A DNA stretch of 64,000 nt, from positions 124,001-188,000 of the forward strand of contig NZ_RAPV01000004.1 in assembly GCF_003610295.1 (NCBI RefSeq), written 5' to 3'. Position numbers and translations under genes: made by a program. Below are positions 18,347 to 26,885 of the stretch, piece after piece. Every line of letters begins with the position of its first letter. The first letter of the stretch is position 1. Under the pieces are notes generated by a model. That model worked only from the letters and a program-made list of their open reading frames with translations. It was not told the origin of the DNA and did not search any database. Source of the DNA: Paraburkholderia sp. BL23I1N1 (GTDB taxonomy: Bacteria > Pseudomonadota > Gammaproteobacteria > Burkholderiales > Burkholderiaceae).

Positions 18347-19237
18347 ATGTTCGATTTTAAAGGCAAAGTTGCATTTATCACCGGGGGTGCATCGGGCATT
18401 GGTCTGGGCCAAGCTAAAGTCTTGGCGGAGCAGGCCGGTATGAAAGTGGTAATCGCCGACGTTCAAGCCAAGCATCTCGAAGAGGCAGCCGCTTATTTCA
18501 AGGACAAGGATGTACAGGTGCACATCATGCATCTCGATGTGACCGATCGCACAGCTTACGCCGCTGCCGCCCTGGAAGTGGAAAAGAAGTTTGGCCCGGT
18601 GCAGGTGCTGATGAACACCGCCGGCGTCAGCGCCCGTGGCCCGCTAGAGCTGGCCACCGCGGACGACTGGGACTGGCACATCGACGTCAATTTGCGCGGC
18701 GTGATCAACGGCATTCAGGCGTTTTTGCCACACATGATCGAGCACGGCGACGGCGGCCATATCGTCAATACGGCCTCGATCTCGTCGTTCTTTGTGATTC
18801 CCACCGCAGCCCTTTATAGCACCACCAAGTTTGCCATCCGTGGGCTGTCGGAGTCGCTGCGAATCGAACTAAGCCAGTTCGATATCGGAGTCTCCTGCCT
18901 TTGCCCGGGCTCGGTTAACACCAATTTCATGGAGGTGGGTGTCACCCGCACACAGAAATACGCGCAATCAGGCTTTGTCGAGGATGCTGAGGCTGTTGCC
19001 CGAGTCAAGGTTCACCTCGAGGCTGGTTTTGACCCTCTGGACCTGGCCGAGCGTACGCTGATGGGCATGAAGCGCAATGACCTGTGGATCTTCCCGTACC
19101 CGGAATACATCCCTTCGCTTGAGGCCAAGCACAAGCTGTTGATCGATTCCATTAACCAGTGGAAAGATGATCCGGCTTACGCCGTGCGCTTGCAGAAACG
19201 TGAGGAAATGGGTTTGGGCAAGCCTAAGCTGGACTAA
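18347..19237 (+). CDS. Short-chain dehydrogenase/reductase
   Basis: A 296-residue classical SDR oxidoreductase. The NAD(P) motif TGGASGIG is at about residues 12-19, NTAG replaces the usual NNAG, the catalytic serine is in IVNTASISSF, and the YSTTK active site follows. The C-terminus is longer than the 250-residue norm, ending with a lysine-rich tail. ATG 18347 is preferred over TTG 18344 because AAGGAGA ends seven bases upstream. It is followed 40 bp later by a truncated Rieske gene, so it once headed an oxygenase operon. The substrate is unknown. Confidence 0.9.
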   Translation: MFDFKGKVAFITGGASGIGLGQAKVLAEQAGMKVVIADVQAKHLEEAAAYFKDKDVQVHIMHLDVTDRTAYAAAALEVEKKFGPVQVLMNTAGVSARGPLELATADDWDWHIDVNLRGVINGIQAFLPHMIEHGDGGHIVNTASISSFFVIPTAALYSTTKFAIRGLSESLRIELSQFDIGVSCLCPGSVNTNFMEVGVTRTQKYAQSGFVEDAEAVARVKVHLEAGFDPLDLAERTLMGMKRNDLWIFPYPEYIPSLEAKHKLLIDSINQWKDDPAYAVRLQKREEMGLGKPKLD

Positions 19238-19276
19238 AGGCTGTGGTGACTCGATCATTCCAAAAATAAGAGTGTG

Positions 19277-19614
19277 ATGATGATGGGTAATGATGCTGAC
19301 TTGAACTTTCCTGAAATGGGCTCGGATGGCTTCCCATTGACCTCATTGCCTCAGGAATTTTACATCTCTGAAAAATGGTTCGAACGAAATATCGCGCTGG
19401 TCTTCAGGCGTCGCAGGCTCTTTGCATGTCATATTTCCGAGATCGCCGAACCTGGCGACTTCACCACGTTCGAGCTGGCCAAGGATAGCGTCGTGGTTGC
19501 GCGTGATCGGCGCAGCCAGATCAATGCCTTTCCCAACGTCTGCCGACACCGGGGTAGCCGCCTATGTGAAACAGGCTAGGTTCATACCAGGTTGTTTGCG
19601 TGTCCATTCCATAA
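19277..19614 (+). pseudogene. Truncated Rieske oxygenase alpha-subunit gene
   Basis: The 5' part of a Rieske non-heme iron oxygenase: SDGFPLTSLPQEFYISEKWF, RRRLFACHISEIAEPGDFTT and the first Rieske ligand pair in VCRHRGSRL. An in-frame TAG at 19577 is followed in the same frame by VHTRLFACPFHN, which contains the second ligand pair (C-P-F-H). The gene then ends abruptly where IS-like sequence begins at 19615. The protein is closely similar in pattern to the intact Rieske protein at 37832-39016, so this is a second, lost copy of the same subfamily. It has both a nonsense mutation and a 3' truncation. Confidence 0.85.
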
Positions 19615-19744
19615 TGAACTTACCCCAAGAAGTTGGACATCCTTTTTGGGGCGTTTTAGTGAAATACAGTGAGAGGAAGAAACTGTCGGCGATCATCTGT
19701 GCCAGGCGCGGGACAGGTTCGAAAATACTAAGGAGACGCTGGTG
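19615..19744 (+). mobile_element. IS3-like terminal fragment that truncated the Rieske gene
   Basis: From 19615 the sequence TGAACTTACCCCAAGAAGTT looks like an IS terminal repeat, followed by GTG at 19659 and KYSERKKLSAI, the start of an IS3-type OrfA. It decays after about 20 codons and runs into the next gene's ribosome site. Most of the element has been deleted together with the 3' part of the Rieske gene. Confidence 0.6.
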
Positions 19745-20671
19745 ATGAGAAGTTATACCTCAGTAGCAGTACTGGGATGCGGCTTGATTGGCGAGAGCTG
19801 GGCAGCGCTCTTTCTTGCACATGGTTACGACGTGCAGGCCTGGGACCCTTCGAAGGCAGTACTCGACGGTTTTCTTGGGCGGCTCGAACGGCCCTTGGCA
19901 CAACTTGCTTCGCTTGGGTGTGACCCGGCCAGGCAGGGCCGTTTGTCGCTTACGCAGACGTTGGGCGAGGCGGTGCAGGGAGCCTGCCTGGTGCAAGAAA
20001 ATGCACCTGAAAACATTGCGCTTAAGCGCGCCCTGTATGCCGATATTGAGGCCATCGTCGCGGTTGAAACAATCATTGCCTCGAGCACTTCGGCGCTTAC
20101 TTGGTCGGACCTCTCTCCCGGGATGCGCCATCCCGAACGGTTGATTACCGCGCATCCGTTCAACCCGCCGCATCTGGTGCCATTAGTGGAGCTGTTCGGT
20201 ATTGCAACAGTGGTGCTGGACAGCGCCGAGGCGATTTATCGCAGCGTCGGTCGCCGTCCGGTCCGGCTCAAGAAAGATGCGGTAGGGCATATTGCCAACC
20301 GGCTGGCCTCTGCGCTCTGGCGTGAGGCGGTGCATATTGTTGCCGAAGGCATTGCTGATGTCGCAGAGGTAGACGCTGCACTGGTCAGCGGTCCGGGGCT
20401 GCGCTGGTCAGTCACGGGTGCGCACATGACTTATCATTTAGGCGGAGGTCAGGGAGGCATCTCGCATTATCTGCATCACCTTGGGCCGAGCCAGGAGCGC
20501 CGCTGGGCGTCACTCGGTACGCCGGTGCTCAGCGAGACGGTTTGCCAATCGCTGATCAAGGGCGTGGAAGAGGCCGCCGCTGGCCGTTCAGTCAATGAGT
20601 TGGAGTCTCTGCGCGACAGTCTGTTGATCAAAGCCCTGCAGGGGCGAGGAGTGGCTGATGGCATCCACTGA
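19745..20671 (+). CDS. 3-hydroxyacyl-CoA dehydrogenase/carnitine dehydrogenase-like NAD enzyme
   Basis: A 308-residue protein with an N-terminal Rossmann motif (VLGCGLIGESWA), the family signature ASSTSALTWSDL and AHPFNPPHLVPLVE, and a C-terminal dimerisation domain. It resembles single-domain 3-hydroxyacyl-CoA dehydrogenases, including L-carnitine 3-dehydrogenase, and would oxidise a 3-hydroxy group with NAD. ATG 19745 has AAGGAG nine bases upstream; GTG 19742 is possible. The next gene overlaps its end, so they form a pair. The CoA-ester or free-acid substrate cannot be told apart by eye. Confidence 0.85.
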   Translation: MRSYTSVAVLGCGLIGESWAALFLAHGYDVQAWDPSKAVLDGFLGRLERPLAQLASLGCDPARQGRLSLTQTLGEAVQGACLVQENAPENIALKRALYADIEAIVAVETIIASSTSALTWSDLSPGMRHPERLITAHPFNPPHLVPLVELFGIATVVLDSAEAIYRSVGRRPVRLKKDAVGHIANRLASALWREAVHIVAEGIADVAEVDAALVSGPGLRWSVTGAHMTYHLGGGQGGISHYLHHLGPSQERRWASLGTPVLSETVCQSLIKGVEEAAAGRSVNELESLRDSLLIKALQGRGVADGIH

Positions 20672-21356
20672 GCCGGTACGTATTGCTCTGGTCCATGCCC
20701 TGGAGGAGTCGATTGGGCCTGCGCGCGAGGCTTTCGCGGAGGGCTGGCCGGAGGCCTTCTATTTCGATCTACTGGATACTTCGCTGGCGATCGAGCTTGC
20801 GGTTGCAGGGCGGCTTGAACATTCAATGGTAACTCGTTTCGAAACCTTGGCCCTGTATTGCCTGGCGTATGCAGGGAAAGCCGGCAGTACGCAGGCCATT
20901 CTGTTTACCTGCTCGGCGTTTGGTCCGGCGATTGATGCGCTCAAGGCGGCGCTGCCGATTCCGGTGCTGCGTCCTAATGAAGCGGCTTTCGAGGCGGCGC
21001 TTGAATGGGGTGACCGAATTGGCTTGCTGGTCACTTATGCACCTTCTCTGGCCGCCCTGCGAGATGAATTGGTCAGTATGGGCAGGGCGCGAGGTCGCAG
21101 TATTGAGGTCACGGCGATTCTGGCGCAGGGTGCGCTCGACGCTCTCAAACGTGGGAAGGGTGAACTTCACGATCAACTCGCAGCCAGAGCGTGCGAAGGT
21201 TTGACAGCAGTCGATGCGTTGGTGCTGGGCCAGTTCTCGCTGGCGCGTGCTGCCAGCGCTGTGCGAGCAATGGTTTCGGTTCGGGTGCTGACCACGCCGG
21301 GGTGCGCCGTTCAGGCGTTGCGCGCGCGGGTAGAAGTTGCTCACGACAGCGCCTGA
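20658..21356 (+). CDS. Asp/Glu/hydantoin racemase superfamily protein
   Basis: A 232-residue protein with the racemase fold pattern. The first catalytic cysteine is in AILFTCSAFGPAI at about residue 84; the usual second cysteine region reads ALVLGQFSLARAA, without Cys, and a later Cys lies in TTPGCAVQA. Loss of the second cysteine fits decarboxylase- or isomerase-type members better than a true two-base racemase. It overlaps the preceding dehydrogenase by 14 bases. The function in this operon is unknown. Confidence 0.75.
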   Translation: MASTEPVRIALVHALEESIGPAREAFAEGWPEAFYFDLLDTSLAIELAVAGRLEHSMVTRFETLALYCLAYAGKAGSTQAILFTCSAFGPAIDALKAALPIPVLRPNEAAFEAALEWGDRIGLLVTYAPSLAALRDELVSMGRARGRSIEVTAILAQGALDALKRGKGELHDQLAARACEGLTAVDALVLGQFSLARAASAVRAMVSVRVLTTPGCAVQALRARVEVAHDSA

Positions 21357-21425
21357 GTTGTCAGCCTTGTCCGTCAGCCCTGAGTGCGTGCACGGCCTGA
21401 TGCTTGCTCAGCCGGTGCGAGCCGG

Positions 21426-21716
21426 TTAGTCGGTTGCTGGCTGGGTCGGCACCGATAGGGATCGCAGAGGTGGCGGCGGGGGACGGTCATTGCAGACGTT
21501 GACGCTGCGTTTGGTGTTGACGAATAAAAAGTCGTCGATCAACTTGCCTTCCTTTGACACGACCTGAGCGCGAACGCCTGCTGGGTATGGCCGCCGCAGA
21601 TCTTCCTTATTGATGCTCGGGCAGTATTTTTGCACCTGTTTCAGGTAGCCACCTTTGAACAGGGAGTTTCTCATTTCGATCAAACCCGGTTTGAGGTTGG
21701 CCTTCAGAACTTTCAT
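21426..21716 (-). pseudogene. lhgO: L-2-hydroxyglutarate oxidase (lhgO) C-terminal fragment
   Basis: The minus strand reads LKANLKPGLIEMRNSLFKGG, VQKYCPSINKEDLRRPYPAG, VRAQVVSKEGKLIDDFLF and VNTKRSVNVCN, the C-terminal part of FAD-dependent LhgO. After VCN the frame breaks; PAATSAIPIGA, the family's closing motif, continues in another frame. The first three quarters of the gene are missing. LhgO normally works directly after the glutarate hydroxylase CsiD, whose gene is intact 1.6 kb away, so the fragment marks a lost pathway step. Confidence 0.85.
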
Positions 21717-22353
21717 TCAACTGGTTGCGCGTTTCAGTCCAGTGCAAGCCGGTGGTTAGTGAGCAACATCGGCAAACACGCGAAACTGAATGGATGGTTG
21801 CGGAAACTGATGGGTATTGATATGTCGATGTCTGCATTATTATCAGGAATGCAGATTGAAACGACGTGGCCGCTCATGACGCGATGCGCCATCGGACAAC
21901 AGCCTGTACCCGCGATGACACCTAGCAGTATTGCCGCAGGTTGATCATCGTATATCACGCATCGGTACGATGCGCATCGCTTCGCAAAACCAGCGCGAGG
22001 ATTTGCTCGCCTTCGCGTGCGTGCTGGACAGAAGCTCGATGCCATCCCACGCGCCACCGCTATCCCAGAGCATTTCGTGCGACAGATGTGTCTTTTACAC
22101 CGCAAGCGAGAAACCTCCCTCGCGTTCCGGCAAGCGTGGAACCGGTTGCATGCCGCCATCGGCCGCGAGGAGTCCACGCTACTCGAACTCGGCCCGCTGC
22201 AGCCTAAGCAAATCTGATGCAAGGGGGCGTAGAAGGCCTCTTTTTGCTTCGCATTCCCATTCTGCAGCTGTGTGGGCAGGGTGATTCAGCTTGGCTGCGT
22301 AACGCAAAAAAACGTGGATTTTGAATCACACCAAGGAAATCGCTAATGCTAAC
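21717..22353. other. Gene-poor stretch with one unassigned decayed frame
   Basis: About 640 bp without a supported gene. A plus-strand frame from about 21945 to 22217 (for example FVRQMCLLHRKRETSLAFRQ and EESTLLELGPLQPKQI) has protein-like composition in its second half but no clear start and no family I recognise. It may be the tail of a lost gene. Confidence 0.4.
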
Positions 22354-23265
22354 CTACGCACGACTCGCACTAATTTTGACGTTCGCCAGCGCAGAATCCA
22401 AGAGCGCACGGGTCGCAGGGGAATACTCTCGGCTTCGTCTTGCAAGTGCCAGATACACATTCTCTTCCAATCCACTTACCGGACGGTATCGCAGAGCGCG
22501 TGACATGAGAAATTGCATCGACTCGGGCACAAGCACAAGCCCATATCCAGCGGATGCCATCGTGAGCGCACTGATGAAATCCTGAACACGAATCTCGGTC
22601 GCCACTGAAAACCCACCGGAAACGGCAAGTCGTTCTAATGTCAAGCTGAAGCCCTCGTCTTCCCTCAATTGTGGGGTAATGAACGTCTCATTCGCCAGAT
22701 CACTGACATTTAGCTTAACTTTTGAGTTCAACGGATGATCCTCGGCGATCGCTACCATCAGTCGCTCATTATGAATGATGGTAGCACTCAGGCCGGATGG
22801 ATATTTGCGTCTCGGTCTGAGGATCGCTAGGTCAATTTCCCCTGCAGCAAGTGCCTCTAGTTGACGCGGCGTGTCCATTCCCACCAGTTCGACCACGACG
22901 TCTGGATGTGTCGATCGAAAATCCTTCAGCATCCGGTTGACCAGACCACTACTTACGCCGGACGCGACCGAACCTATCCTGATGAAACCTAACTGACCGC
23001 GCGCCGCAAGGCGGCCGACCTGACCCACCCGCGTGACATGTTGCAACGCGGCCGTGGCTTCTTCGTACACCATGCGCCCCACTTCGGTCAAAGACACCGG
23101 CTGCCGCTTATTGCGATTCAGCAGCCGCGCCCCGACTTCCTTTTCAAGTTTTAGGACTTGCACGCTAAGGGCCGACTGCGCGATGCCCAGTTCGTCCGCG
23201 GCCTTGGCAAAGTGCAAATGATCCGCCAGCGCAACAAAGTATCGGAGCTGACGCGTGTCAGTCAT
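22354..23265 (-). CDS. LysR-family transcriptional regulator, divergent from csiD
   Basis: A 303-residue LysR protein. The winged helix-turn-helix is at residues 1-60 (RQLRYFVALADHLHFAKAAD, ELGIAQSALSVQVLKLEKEV), followed by the periplasmic-binding-like effector domain. It is transcribed away from csiD with 66-96 bp between the starts, the standard geometry for a LysR activator of the divergent operon. In Pseudomonas a LysR-type activator (GcdR) controls glutarate use, whereas CsiR regulators are GntR-type, so a glutarate-responsive role is plausible here. Confidence 0.92.
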   Translation of the reverse strand: MTDTRQLRYFVALADHLHFAKAADELGIAQSALSVQVLKLEKEVGARLLNRNKRQPVSLTEVGRMVYEEATAALQHVTRVGQVGRLAARGQLGFIRIGSVASGVSSGLVNRMLKDFRSTHPDVVVELVGMDTPRQLEALAAGEIDLAILRPRRKYPSGLSATIIHNERLMVAIAEDHPLNSKVKLNVSDLANETFITPQLREDEGFSLTLERLAVSGGFSVATEIRVQDFISALTMASAGYGLVLVPESMQFLMSRALRYRPVSGLEENVYLALARRSREYSPATRALLDSALANVKISASRA

Positions 23266-23361
23266 TTAATCACCCTGATGCATTAAAGATTCGGTTTTTG
23301 AAGCTTTATCATATCAAACTATTCGTGTCCAATGAAGTCTTTCCAGACGCTGGGTGCCACC
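23266..23361. promoter_or_regulatory. LysR/csiD divergent promoter region
   Basis: The short AT-rich spacer (GCTTTATCATATCAAACTAT near 23300-23320) lies between the divergent LysR and csiD starts and should carry both promoters and the LysR box. The csiD start could be ATG 23332 instead of 23362, which would shorten this region. Confidence 0.45.
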
Positions 23362-24291
23362 ATGAACGCTCCTCTTTCCGCAACAGCCTTCGCGACCACA
23401 GTCGACAACTTCGAAGTTCGTAGGCACGAGACACATCATCGTATCCAGGTGATCGATATCGACGATAAGGCACTTCGCCTCTTTCTGGACGAAGCCCGTC
23501 ACGTCGACGTTCAGAACCTCGACTACGTTCCCTTCATGCGGTTTTACCTGGGAGGGCTTCTCGCTAGACATGCAGGCGACACCTTCGCATCAACACTTCT
23601 CACTCTTGTCCGTGATCGACGGTTCGGAGGATTCACCGTAGGACTGAAGAATTCGACAGAAGATCCTGATGATTTCGTCCGGTTTGGCTCGGCCATCGGG
23701 CACCTTTTGGGACCGGCTAATCACGATGCGATGTCGGGAAATTATTACGCCCGCTTCCTCGTCAAACATACCGACGATAGCGACTCGTACCTCCGGCAGG
23801 CATACCGCCTCTTCACTCTTCATACTGACGGGACATTTGTTTCAGACGCCACTGACTGGCTGCTGATGATGAAGTTTGAAGAAAAAAACGCTGTCGGTGG
23901 GGAATCACGCTTCCTGCATCTCGACGACTGGAATGAGGTTGATCAGTTTGCCTATCATCGCCTCGGCTCCAAGCCGTTTCTCTATAAATCCCCTGGGTCG
24001 AAGAATGTCTCCGAAGTTATCGAGCGTCCTCTCTTCTTCCATGGAGAATTTGGTCTTTCAATGTCCTTCATCGATCAGTTTGTGCAGCCGACGAATCTCG
24101 AAGAAGCCCTCTTCTTGCGCGAACTGTCTAACTCGATGGAAGCGTCTGGAGGAACAAAGGAAGTCGCTTTGCCCGTCGGTGAACTTGTCGTTTTGAACAA
24201 CTATTTTTATCTGCACGGTCGTGCACCATTTGAGCGTAATGAATCCCTTCACCGTGAGCTCATGCGGATACGCGGAATGCTGGTCTCTTAA
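23362..24291 (+). CDS. csiD: CsiD/GlaH, Fe(II)/2-oxoglutarate-dependent glutarate hydroxylase
   Basis: A 309-residue dioxygenase that converts glutarate, 2-oxoglutarate and O2 to L-2-hydroxyglutarate, succinate and CO2. Diagnostic blocks are DAMSGNYYARFLVKHTDDSD, SYLRQAY, MSFIDQFVQP and ELMRIRG. The iron ligands are His154 and Asp156 (LHTDGTF) and His285 (YLHGRAPF); Arg304 should bind 2-oxoglutarate, matching the spacing in E. coli CsiD. The start MNAPLSA at 23362 resembles the E. coli start; ATG 23332 would add ten residues. The following gene is an FMN dehydrogenase rather than lhgO. Confidence 0.93.
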   Translation: MNAPLSATAFATTVDNFEVRRHETHHRIQVIDIDDKALRLFLDEARHVDVQNLDYVPFMRFYLGGLLARHAGDTFASTLLTLVRDRRFGGFTVGLKNSTEDPDDFVRFGSAIGHLLGPANHDAMSGNYYARFLVKHTDDSDSYLRQAYRLFTLHTDGTFVSDATDWLLMMKFEEKNAVGGESRFLHLDDWNEVDQFAYHRLGSKPFLYKSPGSKNVSEVIERPLFFHGEFGLSMSFIDQFVQPTNLEEALFLRELSNSMEASGGTKEVALPVGELVVLNNYFYLHGRAPFERNESLHRELMRIRGMLVS

Positions 24292-24350
24292 TACTTCAGC
24301 TTTGCTGCGCCGACGCTTGCGCGCCGTCGCGTATTTTTGGCAGGATCCCC

Positions 24351-25589
24351 ATGAAGAGTACTGTTAAAGCTATCAACCCTCACGAGGCTGCAGATGCAAA
24401 AGCGCTCGCAAAAGCGGCCTATGAGGTACGAGCCGACCTTCCAAAACGTCTCCGCAGGGTTCTATCATTAAACGACTTCGAAAACGAAGCACGATCGCTT
24501 CTCCCGCGGCCGCTCTTTGGATACATTGCAGGTGCGGCGGAGGACTCCACGTCACTTACGGCAAACCGTCTCGCTTTCGCGCGCCATGAGTTTTGCCCGA
24601 AAGTGATGATCAATGTGTCACGGCGATCGCAAAGTACGGATCTGTTCGGTCACAAGTACTCGTGCCCTTTTGGAATCGCTCCTGTTGGCATTAGTGCGAT
24701 CTCGGCCTATCGTGGTGACATCGTTCTCGCAAGCGCGGCTCAAAAGTTGAACATCCCGGCCATCATGAGCGGATCTTCTCTCATTCGAATGGAGGAGGTT
24801 CATGATGCCGCGCCCGCGACGTGGTTTCAAGCGTATCTTCCCGGTGACAGCGGGCGTATCGATGCACTGATTGACCGCGTTGAGAGCGCGAAATTCTCAA
24901 CACTCGTGATCACCGTTGACATTCCCGTGTGGGCGAACCGGGAGAACAACATCCGCACCGGATTTTCATTGCCGTTGCGCCCTAGCGTGCGTTTGGCGTT
25001 TGATGGCATCACTCATCCACGCTGGCTGTTCGGGACTTTCCTTCAGACCATGCTACGGCATGGGATGCCTCACTTCGAAAACTCCTTCTCGACGCGCGGA
25101 GCGCCAATGTTGTCAGCATCGGCGGTCCGCGATACAACCGGGCGTGATCACCTTTGCTGGGACAACATCGAGCGTATAAGGCGCCGATGGAAAGGAAGGT
25201 TAGTCCTTAAAGGCATCCTTCACCCGGATGATGCCAAAAGAGCGGCACTGTCGGGCGTCGACGGGATAATCGTATCGAATCACGGTGGTCGACAACTCGA
25301 TGGTGCAGTTTCTCCACTGACCGTTCTGCCCCTCATCAAAGAAGCCGTTCAGGACAGCATCGTAGTGATGATGGACAGCGGCATCCGTCGCGGAAGTGAT
25401 GTCTTGAAAGCGTTAGCGCTCGGCGCTGCGTTTGTGTTCCTCGGGCGGCCCTTCATGTATGCCGCCGCTGTCGCTGGTGAATCAGGTGTCAGACACGCGA
25501 TCACGCTACTTCGCGACGAGGTCGATAGAAACATGGCGATGGTTGGTGCAACTTCCGTTGAAGACCTCACGGCTTCGATCCTCGTATGA
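24351..25589 (+). CDS. FMN-dependent alpha-hydroxy acid dehydrogenase (LldD/glycolate oxidase family)
   Basis: A 412-residue flavoenzyme that oxidises an L-2-hydroxy acid to the 2-oxo acid. Visible signatures are PLFGYIAGAAEDSTSLTANR near the N-terminus, CPFGIAPVGISA, the catalytic VSNHGGRQLDGAVSPL and the phosphate-binding DSGIRRGSDVLKALALGA. ATG 24351 follows CAGGATCC. It sits 59 bp behind csiD, so its natural substrate may be the L-2-hydroxyglutarate made by CsiD, taking the place of the lost LhgO. That is inference; most family members use lactate, glycolate or mandelate. Confidence 0.9.
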   Translation: MKSTVKAINPHEAADAKALAKAAYEVRADLPKRLRRVLSLNDFENEARSLLPRPLFGYIAGAAEDSTSLTANRLAFARHEFCPKVMINVSRRSQSTDLFGHKYSCPFGIAPVGISAISAYRGDIVLASAAQKLNIPAIMSGSSLIRMEEVHDAAPATWFQAYLPGDSGRIDALIDRVESAKFSTLVITVDIPVWANRENNIRTGFSLPLRPSVRLAFDGITHPRWLFGTFLQTMLRHGMPHFENSFSTRGAPMLSASAVRDTTGRDHLCWDNIERIRRRWKGRLVLKGILHPDDAKRAALSGVDGIIVSNHGGRQLDGAVSPLTVLPLIKEAVQDSIVVMMDSGIRRGSDVLKALALGAAFVFLGRPFMYAAAVAGESGVRHAITLLRDEVDRNMAMVGATSVEDLTASILV

Positions 25590-25801
25590 CCGGATGCAGA
25601 CGGATGTTCGGTGCGACCGTCGAATTTGCGAGGCGCTTGGGCAAGACACCGATCACCGTGAGAAATTCCCCGGGTTTCGTGGTGAACCGGATTCTGGTGC
25701 CCACGATTAACGAAGCGATTTTTGCACTGCACGAAGGTCTGGCCGGTGTACAGGAGATCGACGCCGGAATGAAACTGGGTGCGAATCATCCTATCGGGCC
25801 G
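25586..25801 (+). pseudogene. 3-hydroxybutyryl-CoA dehydrogenase fragment cut by an IS element
   Basis: EFARRLGKTPITVRNSPGFV and VNRILVPTINEAIFALHEGL, then AGMKLGANHPIGP, is the central part of 3-hydroxyacyl-CoA dehydrogenase (Hbd). It has no N-terminal Rossmann domain and stops exactly at 25801, where an IS2-group terminal repeat begins. The fragment also begins abruptly at the end of the preceding gene, so both flanks were lost. Confidence 0.85.
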
Positions 25802-25859
25802 TGGAGTAGCCCCTTGATTCTCAGGACACACGGCATCTCTTAAAATAGGAGATAGTCTT

Positions 25860-26260
25860 GTGACTAGTTTCAAGCCTAGGCAAATCGTGGAAAGCATTGA
25901 AGTTCTGACCGAACTGGAGCGCCGTCGTCGGCGTTCGGTACAAGAGAAAGTGGCCATCGTGCAGGAAACCCTGGAGCCGGGAGCAACGGTTTCAGCGGTA
26001 GCCCGACGACACGAGGTGAACCCAAACCAGGTGCTTGCGTGGCGCAAGCAATATCAGGACGGCAGCCTGGCGGCGGTGAAAGCTGGAGAAACCGTGGTGC
26101 CAGCCTCGCAGTTAGCCACAGCGATGAAGGAAATCCGCGAACTGCAGCGTCTCTTGGCAAGAAGACGCAGGAGGTGGAAATCCTGAAAGAAGCAGTCGAA
26201 TATGGCCGCTCAAAAAACTGGATTGCGCGCTCGCCCTTACTGCCCGGGGACGACCGATGA
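25860..26260 (+). pseudogene. IS2-group OrfA, frameshifted
   Basis: The helix-turn-helix protein starts at GTG 25860 ([40 protein letters not shown]). A single missing G in TTGGCAAG near 26157 shifts the frame; the true ending [20 protein letters not shown] and PLLPGDDR continues in the next frame to 26260. The OrfB start overlaps this end. Confidence 0.8.
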
Positions 26261-26885
26261 AAACGGTCTGCGATGTTCTCGGCGTGGCGCGCTCTGCTTT
26301 GGCAGTCAGAAGAGCCCGCTTCCCGGACTGGGAGGATGGTCGCCGCGCCCGGCATACCGACGACGCCGAACTGGTCGCTGCAATCCACTAGCATGTGGCA
26401 GTCTTGCCGACGAATGGGTATCGGAGAGTCTGGCCACTGCTGGGACGTAGTCACGAAATGGCTGGCGCGCCATGCGTGAACGCCAAGCGGATCTATCGCG
26501 TCATGCGCGACCATCAGTTGCTGCTGCGACGTCCTGGCCAGCGTCGCGATTCCCGCCGGCATGATGGCGCATAGCCGTTTGTTCGCTGGTGCTCAGACGG
26601 CTTCCAGTTCCGTTGTGACGATGGCTCGCCGTTGCGCGTGACGTTCGCGTTGGATTGCCATGACCGGGAAGCCATCAGTTGGGCCGCAACTACTGGCGGC
26701 CATAGCGGCGACGTTGTGCGTGATGTGATGCTCGCAGCAGTCGAGCAACGCTTCGGCACGACTCGGACAGATGCGCCCATCAAATGGCTCTCGGACAACG
26801 GCTCGGCTCACATCGACCATCGCACGCGCAGCTTTGCTCGCGAGTTGGGTCTGGAGCCGTTGACTACGCCTGTTCGTTCGCCGCA
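26257..26885 (+). pseudogene. IS2-group OrfB (DDE transposase), nonsense and frameshift mutations
   Basis: Starts [20 protein letters not shown], hits a TAG after ELVAAIH, and resumes in other frames with [37 protein letters not shown] and [11 protein letters not shown], which carry two of the DDE aspartates. It ends at about 26885 without the glutamate region. Confidence 0.8.

Larger units (their letters stand above)
25802..26885 (+). mobile_element. IS3-family, IS2-group insertion sequence, 3' truncated
   Basis: The left end TGGAGTAGCCCCTTGATTCT at 25802 resembles the IS2-type inverted repeat and directly abuts the broken hbd gene. OrfA and OrfB follow in the usual overlapping order but both are interrupted. 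Similarity to OrfB ceases at about 26885 (TTPVRSPQ), before the C-terminus and right repeat, so the element is dead and truncated. Confidence 0.8.
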
